Source of the DNA: Streptococcus parasanguinis
Lineage (GTDB): Bacteria > Bacillota > Bacilli > Lactobacillales > Streptococcaceae
Assembly: GCA_018377375.1 (NCBI GenBank)
Contig: JAGZZN010000008.1
Span: 1-44,328 of the forward strand
Direction of reading: 5' to 3'
Length of the DNA stretch: 44,328 nucleotides
The position numbers and the translations under genes are program-made. Shown piece by piece: positions 1 through 5,334 of this stretch. Position 1 is the first letter of the stretch; the number at the start of each line of letters is the position of its first letter. The notes below the pieces were generated by a model. That model had not been told where the DNA came from. It worked only from the letters and a program-made list of their open reading frames with translations, and searched no databases.

Positions 1-2
1 AA

Positions 3-77
3 CAAACTGAAATTAACCAACATATTGATTTTCTTGAAAAGAAAATTAAAACTTATTTAGGTATTAATCCTAATTAG
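3..77 (+). CDS. C-terminal end of a truncated gene, possibly a MerR-type regulator
   Basis: The window opens inside a reading frame that runs in frame from base 3 to a TAG at 75-77, giving 24 residues that end KTYLGINPN. The residues before it (HIDFLEKKIK) are charged and helical, like the C-terminal dimerisation helix of MerR-family regulators, but this is too short to assign. The 5' part lies outside the window. There is no convincing terminator between this stop and the IS remnant that follows. Confidence 0.35.
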   Translation, partial: QTEINQHIDFLEKKIKTYLGINPN

Positions 78-153
78 CACCATTATTATTTTCTTTATCT
101 AAAAAAGGGATTGACCAATAATGTACTGACCCCAAAAAAGTTAGACAAATAGG

Positions 154-426
154 CTATCCAAAGGATTTAGTTCCGTATTTCACAGGACTAAATCCTTTTA
201 GTTTTTCCTTAATTCGTTTGTTGTTCTAATAATCAATATAGTCTACAATAGCTTGTTCCAATTGATTAAGCGACTTAAATGTATTCTCATAACCATAAAA
301 CATTTCTGATTTTAAAATGCCAAAGAAGGATTCCATCATGCTGTTATCTGGGCTACGTCCTTCATAGCGAAACTTCATCTGAAACGCTTTCAGATGAAGG
401 AATTTGGTGCGCTCTTTTTTCAACAT
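154..426 (-). pseudogene. IS3-family transposase OrfB, C-terminal fragment with an internal stop
   Basis: On the minus strand, residues GRSPDNSMMESFFGILKSEM followed by the KSLNQLEQAIVDYIDY region match the C-terminal rve integrase core of IS3-family OrfB, including the catalytic Glu of the DDE triad in the ESFFG motif. A TAG at 226-228 replaces the second Tyr of the usual YIDYYNNKRIK motif. Reading through it, the frame continues NNKRIKEKLKGFSPVKYGTKSFG to a natural stop at 154-156. The gene is therefore both 5'-truncated and nonsense-mutated. The residues upstream of GRSPD are not transposase-like and include a palindromic stretch. Confidence 0.8.
373..399. repeat. Perfect 12-bp inverted repeat in the IS remnant
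   Basis: CTTCATCTGAAA (373-384) and TTTCAGATGAAG (388-399) are perfect inverted repeats separated by only CGC. They sit where the transposase similarity ends, so they may mark the break or fusion point of the truncated IS. There is no T-run directly after either arm, so a terminator role is not supported. Confidence 0.6.
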
Positions 427-461
427 ATTTTGGCTAAGAAAACGATGAAATCAAGTACTAT

Positions 462-506
462 AAAAACCAGTAGAAGTTACCCTAACACGGATTTCCACTG
501 GTTTTT
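462..506. terminator. Terminator downstream of the SdpI-like gene
   Basis: AAAAACCAGT (462-471) pairs with ACTGGTTTTT (497-506), with further partial pairing inside (GAA with TTC). T-runs lie on both outer sides, so it can work in both directions. It sits 13 bases past the natural stop of the SdpI-like frame at 519-521, as expected for the end of that operon. Confidence 0.65.
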
Positions 507-518
507 ACGTTTTTTATA

Positions 519-1154
519 CTAACGATTTTTCCGACTTAGTTGATAAGAGTACATCGCAGGGATAAACACAATGGTAAGGATGACGATCCCCAGTACATAA
601 GGGACGGCGAACTGAAGACCAGCTTCAAGTAGAAGGATCAAACCTCCGAGGACCCACAATTTCCCTGCCAAGCGATGGGTTTTGTGTCAGTTATCTTCAC
701 TCTGCAAAGTCCAAGGCAGACGGATGCCAACCGTATGGTTCACTTTCAACTTAGGCATGTAATTGCCCATGATCACAAAGATGAACCCTAGCAGAACCGA
801 AACAAAAACTGATGGATTAGTAGTAGATCCTAGCGCCTTGCTATAGATGAGATAGGAGATACTTAAGGAAACGATTGGAGTCAACCAGTGGTTTACTTTG
901 ACCATTTTCTCATTCATCGTGCGATTCTTAGGATCACGTCCGATCATAAAAATCACAAACAGATGCACCAAGAGAAGGAAAATAGGAAGGCCAAACACAA
1001 CCAGGGGTTTTGGTTGGAAGTTATCAGCCTGATCAGAAATATTAAAGTGAATCGGGATTTGGTTAGGCAATTGCGACCAAATCATCAGCCCCCAAAGCAT
1101 GGGGAAAAGGATCACCATAGAAGTTAATAGCAATAGTTTTTTATTCGTTTTCAT
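519..1154 (-). pseudogene. SdpI/DUF1648-family membrane protein, interrupted by an in-frame TGA
   Basis: The first 155 codons (1154 down to a TGA at 687-689) encode an SdpI-family integral membrane protein: an N-terminal DUF1648 segment (LPNQIPIHFNISDQADNF) and about four hydrophobic helices. The frame then continues past the TGA without any shift: HKTHRLAGKLW, two more hydrophobic helices, and a stop at 519-521. The family normally has Trp before KTHRLAGK, so TGG to TGA is the simplest explanation. The intact protein would be about 210 residues, the usual length for the family. SdpI of Bacillus subtilis gives immunity to the SdpC toxin; no SdpC-like gene is present here. The start overlaps the end of the ArsR gene by 14 bases, so the pair is one operon. 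A shortened 155-residue protein could still be made. Confidence 0.8.
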
Positions 1155-1422
1155 CAGTAGAATCTCCTTTCAAATCAACGAGCCAGACCATTAAATCCTC
1201 CAAGACAGAAGTATTGAGTTCATAGTAGATAAAATTCTTCTCTTTTTCCTCTCGAATTAAATCTGCCTGCTTGAGGAGGCTTAAATGATGGGAAATGGTC
1301 GCTCCTGCTACATCAAAGTGGCCAGCGATATCACCAGCAGATAATTTCCCCGCCTTTAGCAGTTCTAAGATACTTCTTCTTATTGGATTTGATAAAGCTT
1401 TGAATGTTTGCGCAAAATTCAT
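1141..1422 (-). CDS. ArsR-family (SdpR-like) winged-helix repressor
   Basis: This 93-residue protein is a single winged helix-turn-helix domain: FKALSNPIRRSILELLKAGKLSAGDIAGHF, then the recognition helix GATISHHLSLLKQADLI and a beta-wing (EKEKNFIYYELN). No metal-binding Cys pair is visible in helix 3, so it is a non-metal ArsR protein of the SdpR/autorepressor kind. GAGGAGATAGAGA precedes the ATG as ribosome binding site. It is the first gene of an operon with the SdpI-like gene, the same pairing as sdpRI of Bacillus. Two palindromes flank its promoter and are the probable binding sites for self-repression. Function is assigned from family and context. Confidence 0.85.
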   Translation of the reverse strand: MNFAQTFKALSNPIRRSILELLKAGKLSAGDIAGHFDVAGATISHHLSLLKQADLIREEKEKNFIYYELNTSVLEDLMVWLVDLKGDSTDENE

Positions 1423-1436
1423 TCTCTATCTCCTCT

Positions 1437-1518
1437 AATCTATTTAGAAATATTTCTAAATAGATTGTACAACTCCGCTATCATTTTGTCAACTCTATTT
1501 AGAAAAAAGTCTAAATAG
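1437..1518 (-). promoter_or_regulatory. Promoter and two palindromic operators of the ArsR-SdpI operon
   Basis: On the minus strand TTGACA (1487-1492) and TACAAT (1464-1469) are separated by exactly 17 bases, a near-consensus promoter. A perfect 30-bp palindrome at 1437-1466 (half-site CTATTTAGAAA) overlaps the -10 and start region. A second copy at 1495-1518 has the same half-sites CTATTTAGA and TCTAAATAG at the same 24-bp span but with an imperfect centre, and sits just upstream of the -35. A repressor bound to both would bracket the polymerase site. The ArsR protein encoded directly downstream is the obvious ligand (inference). Confidence 0.8.
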
Positions 1519-1574
1519 TTTCTGTTGAAAAAAATTATCAGACCTAAGACCTATTTTCAAAAAGAAACCCCTTC

Positions 1575-1607
1575 CTTAAGTTTTCTTTAAGCAAGACGCA
1601 CTATAAT
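1575..1607 (+). promoter_or_regulatory. CiaR box and promoter of csRNA copy 1
   Basis: CTTAAG-TTTTC-TTTAAG at 1575-1591 matches the CiaR direct repeat NTTAAG-N5-NTTAAG. It is followed after exactly 10 bases by the -10 hexamer TATAAT (1602-1607). This box-to--10 distance is the one described for CiaR-activated promoters in S. pneumoniae, where the repeat takes the place of a -35. Confidence 0.85.
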
Positions 1608-1613
1608 AAAACC

Positions 1614-1710
1614 ATCAAATGAAGACCTCCTAACTTTATTTGATAGAAAATCCTAAACTTTTTCATAATAATCTCCCTATAGAGGCCACCAAAACCGGTG
1701 GCCTTTTCTC
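1614..1710 (+). ncRNA. csRNA: CiaRH-dependent small RNA, copy 1
   Basis: The predicted RNA is about 97 nt. It starts some 7 bases after the -10, contains unpaired-looking tracts ACCTCCTAAC, AATCCTAAAC and CATAATAATCTCCCTAT, and ends in a hairpin (GGCCACC 1684-1690 with GGTGGCC 1697-1703) followed by TTTT. The tracts are complementary to Shine-Dalgarno plus start-codon sequences (AGGAGG, AGGGAG-ATTATTATG), which is how csRNAs are thought to block translation of targets such as comC. Promoter, tracts and hairpin recur at 3777-3910 (plus) and 36228-36361 (minus). Exact ends are inferred, not measured. Confidence 0.82.
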
Positions 1711-1711
1711 T

Positions 1712-1919
1712 ATGTACCTTTACGAGCATCAGCGAGTTTAGGTACGTTGACGCAGTTCGAACGACAGTGAGAACTACGATCTTTATTTCCTTAGCGAACG
1801 TTAGTGAGCTTAAGTACATTGACGCAGTTTGAGCAAAGCGAAAACTACGTTCCTTATTCCCTTAGCAAACGTTAGTGAGCTTAGGTACATGGATGCCGTG
1901 CGGAACTACTTTTTATAGG
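1712..1919 (+). repeat. Tandem intergenic repeat tract downstream of csRNA copy 1
   Basis: Three degenerate units follow the csRNA terminator. Each begins with a version of AGCGAACGTTAGTGAGCTTA, then GGTACATTGACGCAGTT and (in the first two) GAGAACTACG- or GAAAACTACG-like ends. Units cover roughly 1712-1790, 1791-1861 and a shortened one at 1862-1919. They are richer in G+C than the flanks and do not encode a convincing protein. Related units follow the other two csRNAs in the window and nothing else. Their role is unknown. Confidence 0.75.
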
Positions 1920-1929
1920 ACAACAAAAC

Positions 1930-1980
1930 AACCTCCACGAGAGCTCTGATTTTTGATCTGGACTCTCGGGAGGTTTTTTT
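1930..1980. terminator. Bidirectional terminator between the csRNA repeat tract and the 2001-2603 gene
   Basis: AACCTCC-A-CGAGAG (1930-1943) pairs with CTCTCG-GGAGGTT (1963-1975), one bulged A, followed on the plus strand by seven T. On the minus strand the stem is followed by GTTTTGTT, weaker but adequate for the gene ending at 2001. Confidence 0.75.
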
Positions 1981-2000
1981 CATCTTTTATCTTTTTGACA

Positions 2001-2603
2001 TTACATATCTTTGTGGATACGGTAAGTATTGTAAGCAGTGACTACATTAGCAACGGCGCTGACCCTTGAGCTACGTGCGATATCGGCTTGTAGGGCATTG
2101 GCTTCCTCTTGCAGATTAACTTGCGTTTCTTGGAATTGTTGCATTTCAAGCAGATTATAGGCTTCTGGCAAGGTAGAGGCACGGCCTTCTGCAATTAAGT
2201 TATATAGTCGGAAGAGGTCGTGGTAATTGTAAAATTTTTGTGGGAAACCTTGCATCCCTTGTTGGTAGGCTGGTTGGCTGATTTCCTGGTTATAAAGAGC
2301 CCGGGCATTGGCAAGAGCCTGCTTGGCTGGGGCTACAAATACAAAATATTTGATCGCAATCAACCCACCCATCAATCCGAGCATCAGTAGAAAACCGTGC
2401 ATCAGGTGACTTTGTTCTAAGAGAAAAATCGTAAAAGCAAAAAGAAGATTGAGGGCCAGTGTGACCGTAATTGGCCCATTGAGTCTCTTCGCTGCTTGAT
2501 TTAATCGGTTTTGTTGCCGTTGAACTTCATCCCAAGCAACTGCTGCAGGGGCCGTTAGCACGCGCTTTTCATCTAATAGTTGTAAAATTTCTTGTGTCGT
2601 CAT
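2001..2603 (-). CDS. Uncharacterised two-helix membrane protein
   Basis: I do not recognise this 200-residue protein. It has a charged N-terminal helix (about 1-45), two adjacent hydrophobic segments (about 46-65 ITVTLALNLLFAFTIFLLEQ and 69-93 HGFLLMLGLMGGLIAIKYFVF), and a long Gln/Ala-rich, mostly helical C-terminal half (about 95-200) that contains KFYNYHDLFRLYNLIAEGRA. There is no signal peptide or known catalytic motif. The likely topology is a membrane hairpin with both ends in the cytoplasm. It is a single gene with AAAAGGAG as ribosome binding site and its own terminator. It is divergent from the Rgg-type regulator and may be a target of it (context only). Confidence 0.75.
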   Translation of the reverse strand: MTTQEILQLLDEKRVLTAPAAVAWDEVQRQQNRLNQAAKRLNGPITVTLALNLLFAFTIFLLEQSHLMHGFLLMLGLMGGLIAIKYFVFVAPAKQALANARALYNQEISQPAYQQGMQGFPQKFYNYHDLFRLYNLIAEGRASTLPEAYNLLEMQQFQETQVNLQEEANALQADIARSSRVSAVANVVTAYNTYRIHKDM

Positions 2604-2740
2604 TGTAAATCTCCTTTTGTTATAAGCTTATCTTCTAGAATTGACCTTATTTTATCAAAAATCCCTCCCTAAAAAAGGGCCATGTAAACTATAGTTTCAT
2701 TTTTCTTAAAAATCGAAGAATTTCTAGTTTTTTTGTCAAA

Positions 2741-2783
2741 AATTAAACTCTGAGTTTAATTCCAGCCTTTTTTGAGGTATACT
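2741..2783 (+). promoter_or_regulatory. Promoter of the Rgg-type gene with a perfect palindrome over the -35
   Basis: AATTAAACTC (2741-2750) and GAGTTTAATT (2752-2761) form a perfect inverted repeat around a single T. A -10 hexamer TATACT lies at 2778-2783. A -35 at 17-bp spacing would be TTTAAT at 2755-2760, inside the palindrome. The arrangement suits a repressor or activator bound at the -35, possibly the Rgg protein itself. Confidence 0.6.
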
Positions 2784-2814
2784 AATGGTATGATAATTGA
2801 AAGGAAGTTCCCCT

Positions 2815-3732
2815 ATGTCCTCATCTTCGCCATTTGGTCCAACATTCCGTAAAATTCGTGAAGCACGCGGTCTTTCTCTAAAAGAAGTCGCTGCAGATAT
2901 TGTCTCTCCTCAGTTCCTCAGCCAATTTGAGCGTTCTCAAAAAGGAGTGACCATCGAGACCTTCTCTCGCCTCTTGCTGTCTATGGGGGTGGATTGGGAC
3001 ACCTTTTTGTCCCATTATCCTGGCTTAACCATTCAAAATTTCAGTCCTATTTTGATGAAACACATCAATCAAGAAAACATGGATTTTCTGTCCATTATTG
3101 AGCGCTTAAAGCACGAAAAATCACCTGTTGCCGAGGAGAACAAAGAGCTCTGGCAACTCTATTTGCGTTCGCTTGAAATCAATGTCAATAACGCGATGGG
3201 AAAAGAAATCCACCTGGAGGACGCACCTGTCTCGATTCAACGAATCGCTCAAGAAGTGCCGTTTGCCTATCAAAATGAAATTGAGCAAGACTTCACCATT
3301 GCTCTTTTATCTGTCTTGCCCTATGAAGTCGTCGCTAAGATTCGAAAGGAATCCTTGGAACTTTTTGAAAGCAGTTATTCTGCCTACTCTGCCAATGCAT
3401 TGGCCTCTTTACTGTTAAACCTAGCCAACTATCTTATTAAAAAAGAACTCTACTTAGAAGCTCTGAATTTTCTTCAATCGATTAACCAGCTTCGCAAGCG
3501 CAAACCGATTTTAAACACCAGTATTTCCATGCAGTTAGAATTTATGCAGGTCTATGCCCTCCTTGGCTTAAATGACAAGGAAGGGGTTTATCGTGCCAAG
3601 CAGGTCCTAAAAGCCCTGGAAGGTTTGATTGCACTCGAAAATTTCGGAAGCCCACTTGTTCAAATCAAAACAAAATTCATGTTGCGAGTCAACGAACTCA
3701 ACAAAACCGGCATTGATTTCTTCAGCGAATAA
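2815..3732 (+). CDS. Rgg/MutR-family transcriptional regulator
   Basis: This protein of about 305 residues has an N-terminal XRE helix-turn-helix (FGPTFRKIREARGLSLKEVA, then SPQFLSQFERSQKGVTIETFSRLL) and a long all-helical C-terminal region like the TPR-type pheromone-binding domain of Rgg proteins. I place the start at the ATG at 2815 because AAAGGAAG lies 7 bases before it; the in-frame TTG at 2797 overlaps that ribosome binding site. Rgg proteins usually respond to short hydrophobic peptides encoded next door. I see no SHP-like peptide gene within about 200 bases on either side, so this is probably a stand-alone member with unknown ligand. A weak hairpin (GACCGA / TCGGTC, about 3750-3766) follows the stop, just before the csRNA promoter. 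Confidence 0.85.
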   Translation: MSSSSPFGPTFRKIREARGLSLKEVAADIVSPQFLSQFERSQKGVTIETFSRLLLSMGVDWDTFLSHYPGLTIQNFSPILMKHINQENMDFLSIIERLKHEKSPVAEENKELWQLYLRSLEINVNNAMGKEIHLEDAPVSIQRIAQEVPFAYQNEIEQDFTIALLSVLPYEVVAKIRKESLELFESSYSAYSANALASLLLNLANYLIKKELYLEALNFLQSINQLRKRKPILNTSISMQLEFMQVYALLGLNDKEGVYRAKQVLKALEGLIALENFGSPLVQIKTKFMLRVNELNKTGIDFFSE

Positions 3733-3776
3733 AGACGTCTCAGACTTTAGACCGATTCTTTCGGTCAGCGCCTTTT

Positions 3777-3809
3777 CTTAAGTTTTCTTTAAGCAAACCG
3801 CCTTATAAT
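3777..3809 (+). promoter_or_regulatory. CiaR box and promoter of csRNA copy 2
   Basis: CTTAAG-TTTTC-TTTAAG (3777-3793), ten bases, then TATAAT (3804-3809). Sequence and geometry are identical to copy 1. The box begins only 44 bases after the Rgg-type stop codon. Confidence 0.85.
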
Positions 3810-3815
3810 AAAACC

Positions 3816-3910
3816 ATCAAATAAAGACCTCCTAACTTTGTTTGATAGAAAATCCTAAACTTTTTCATAATAATCTCCCTATAAGAGCCACCAAAACCGG
3901 TGGCTTTTTC
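3816..3910 (+). ncRNA. csRNA: CiaRH-dependent small RNA, copy 2
   Basis: The predicted RNA is about 95 nt with the same blocks as copy 1: ACCTCCTAAC, AATCCTAAAC, CATAATAATCTCCCTAT, then the hairpin AGCCACC (3886-3892) / GGTGGCT (3899-3905) and a T-run. Differences from copy 1 are a few scattered bases, mostly outside the anti-Shine-Dalgarno tracts. Compensating changes in the stem (outer G-C pair to A-T) keep the terminator. Family assignment rests on promoter, pairing tracts and copy conservation. Confidence 0.82.
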
Positions 3911-4006
3911 TACGTACCTTAGTGAGTCAAGTCCAATAGGGGCGTAGACGAACTTAGGTACGTTGACGCAGTTCGAACGACAGTGAGAACTACGGTCCTT
4001 CTCCTT
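3911..4006 (+). repeat. Intergenic repeat unit downstream of csRNA copy 2
   Basis: A single full unit (GAACTTAGGTACGTTGACGC, then GTTCGAACGACAGTGAGAAC and a short tail) follows a short divergent stretch after the terminator. It is nearly identical over about 45 bases to the first unit downstream of csRNA copy 1. It ends about 70 bases before the MFS start codon. Confidence 0.7.
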
Positions 4007-4078
4007 CATTTGTATCAATACTCCAATTTATGCTCAATCTATGTTATAATGAAGAGAATTTTTGTCTGAGGAGGATTT

Positions 4079-5248
4079 ATGAAAAAAACACATTCTATGC
4101 TATTCATCCCGGGCATCATTATGCTTGGGATTATTTTACGAACACCATTTACTACGCTTCCGACGGTCTTGTCTGACATCGCTGCTGGTTTGGGGGTAGA
4201 TGTGAGCTCTCTGGGACTATTGACTAGCTTACCACTTCTCACCTTTGCCATTTTCTCACCTTTTGCGATTCAATTTGCTAAAAAGTTGGGGATTGAGCGC
4301 CTCTTTTTCCTAGTTTTGATCGCGATTACGATCGGATCTGCTATTCGGATTATCAACCTCCCCTTCCTCTATCTGGGAACCATCTTGATTGGAGCTGGCA
4401 TCGCCTTTCTCAATGTGCTCCTTCCAAGCCTGATTCAGGCGAACAGACCCCGCCAACTAGGCATTCTGACCACTTTGTACATCACTTCTATGGGGATGTC
4501 CACAGCGATCGCCTCTTCTGTCGCTGTTCCGATCACCAAAGCCACTTCTTGGCAAGGTTTGGTCAACATCTTGACAGCCTTGTGTGCTCTTGCTTTGGTC
4601 ATCTGGATTCCTAACCTTCACTACAACCACCATCTAAAAAAGACGGCTACTACAGAATCTAGTAGCAAGTGGTATACCAATAAATATGTCTGGGCTATCA
4701 TGATTTTCGGAGGCTTGCAGTCACTACTTTTCTATACAAGTATGACTTGGCTTCCGACCATGGCTGTTCAAGCTGGCCTTTCAAAGGTTGAATCTGGACT
4801 ACTGGCCTCCGTGTTCACCCTGATCAGTCTCCCATTCTCCCTGACGATCCCAAGTTTGACCACACGGTTATCCGATCGCAATCGACGCTTGATGCTTACG
4901 ATTGTTGTCGGAGCAGGGATTCTGGGGGTAGCCATGCTCTTAATCCCGACCAGCAACTTCTTCTACTGGTTGGTATTAAATGCCCTGATTGGAAGTTCCG
5001 TTAGTTCGCTTTTCCCTTACCTCATGGTCGCTTTCTCTATGAAATCCAGCACACCTGAAAAAACAGCTCAACTTTCCGGTCTTGCCCAAACAGGTGGCTA
5101 CGTCTTTGCAGCCTTTGGTCCCATCCTCTTCGGCTACAGTAAATCTCTCTTCCACTCTTGGACACCGGCTATCCTCATGCTCCTGGTCTTAACCATTATC
5201 ATGGCGATTGCCCTTTATCAGGTGGAAAAAGTCGATCATATTTTATAA
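4079..5248 (+). CDS. MFS permease of the CynX/NimT type
   Basis: This 389-residue protein has about twelve hydrophobic helices in two halves separated by a hydrophilic loop near residues 185-205 (NHHLKKTATTESSSKW). The N-terminal pattern (IILRTPFTTLPTVLSDIAAGLGV) fits the CynX/NimT group of the major facilitator superfamily, whose members move cyanate, 2-nitroimidazole or unknown small solutes. The substrate here cannot be inferred. The ATG has a strong GAGGAGGA ribosome binding site. It stands alone between csRNA copy 2 and a terminator at 5258-5287. Confidence 0.85.
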   Translation: MKKTHSMLFIPGIIMLGIILRTPFTTLPTVLSDIAAGLGVDVSSLGLLTSLPLLTFAIFSPFAIQFAKKLGIERLFFLVLIAITIGSAIRIINLPFLYLGTILIGAGIAFLNVLLPSLIQANRPRQLGILTTLYITSMGMSTAIASSVAVPITKATSWQGLVNILTALCALALVIWIPNLHYNHHLKKTATTESSSKWYTNKYVWAIMIFGGLQSLLFYTSMTWLPTMAVQAGLSKVESGLLASVFTLISLPFSLTIPSLTTRLSDRNRRLMLTIVVGAGILGVAMLLIPTSNFFYWLVLNALIGSSVSSLFPYLMVAFSMKSSTPEKTAQLSGLAQTGGYVFAAFGPILFGYSKSLFHSWTPAILMLLVLTIIMAIALYQVEKVDHIL

Positions 5249-5257
5249 CCATCGTCT

Positions 5258-5287
5258 GGCTGGAAGATTCGTCTTCCGGCCTTTTTT
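5258..5287 (+). terminator. Terminator of the MFS gene
   Basis: GGCTGGAAGA (5258-5267), loop TTCG, TCTTCCGGCC (5272-5281), then six T. The stem has one T-G wobble and a stable UUCG-type tetraloop. Confidence 0.9.
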
Positions 5288-5295
5288 GTGCATAC

Positions 5296-5325
5296 AAAAA
5301 AAGAACTAGGCACTTGTCCTAGTTC
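5296..5325 (-). terminator. Terminator of the Sip-like gene
   Basis: GAACTAGG (5303-5310) and CCTAGTTC (5318-5325) flank a 7-base loop. On the minus strand the stem is followed by CTTTTTTT. It lies 10 bases after the LysM-protein stop and faces the MFS terminator. Confidence 0.85.
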
Positions 5326-5334
5326 GAAGTTTTA

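Larger units (their letters stand above)
122..426 (-). mobile_element. Remnant of an IS3-family insertion sequence (3' end only)
   Basis: Bases 122-147 (TGTACTGACCCCAAAA followed by an AGTTAGACA-type stretch) look like the terminal inverted repeat of streptococcal IS3-family elements. They lie just outside the C-terminal coding part of an IS3 orfB transposase on the minus strand. Only about 300 bases remain. The orfA part, the first two thirds of orfB and the other terminal repeat are missing, and coding similarity stops at about 400. The element cannot be active. No target-site duplication can be assessed because the other end is gone. Confidence 0.75.

Noticed and set aside
1601..1819. A 72-codon minus-strand frame ending in residues MKKFRIFYQ... 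and MVLL
   Set aside because: It is the complement of csRNA copy 1 and its repeat tract. The apparent ribosome sites are the targets mimicked by the csRNA; copy 3 has a stop after five codons, so the peptide is not conserved.
2797..2815. TTG at 2797 as the start of the Rgg-type gene
   Set aside because: The TTG overlaps the Shine-Dalgarno sequence AAAGGAAG that serves the ATG at 2815, and the family begins at the later Met.
3803..4018. A 71-codon minus-strand frame similar to the one at 1601-1819
   Set aside because: Complement of csRNA copy 2 and its repeat; similarity to the other frame comes from the repeat, not from protein selection.
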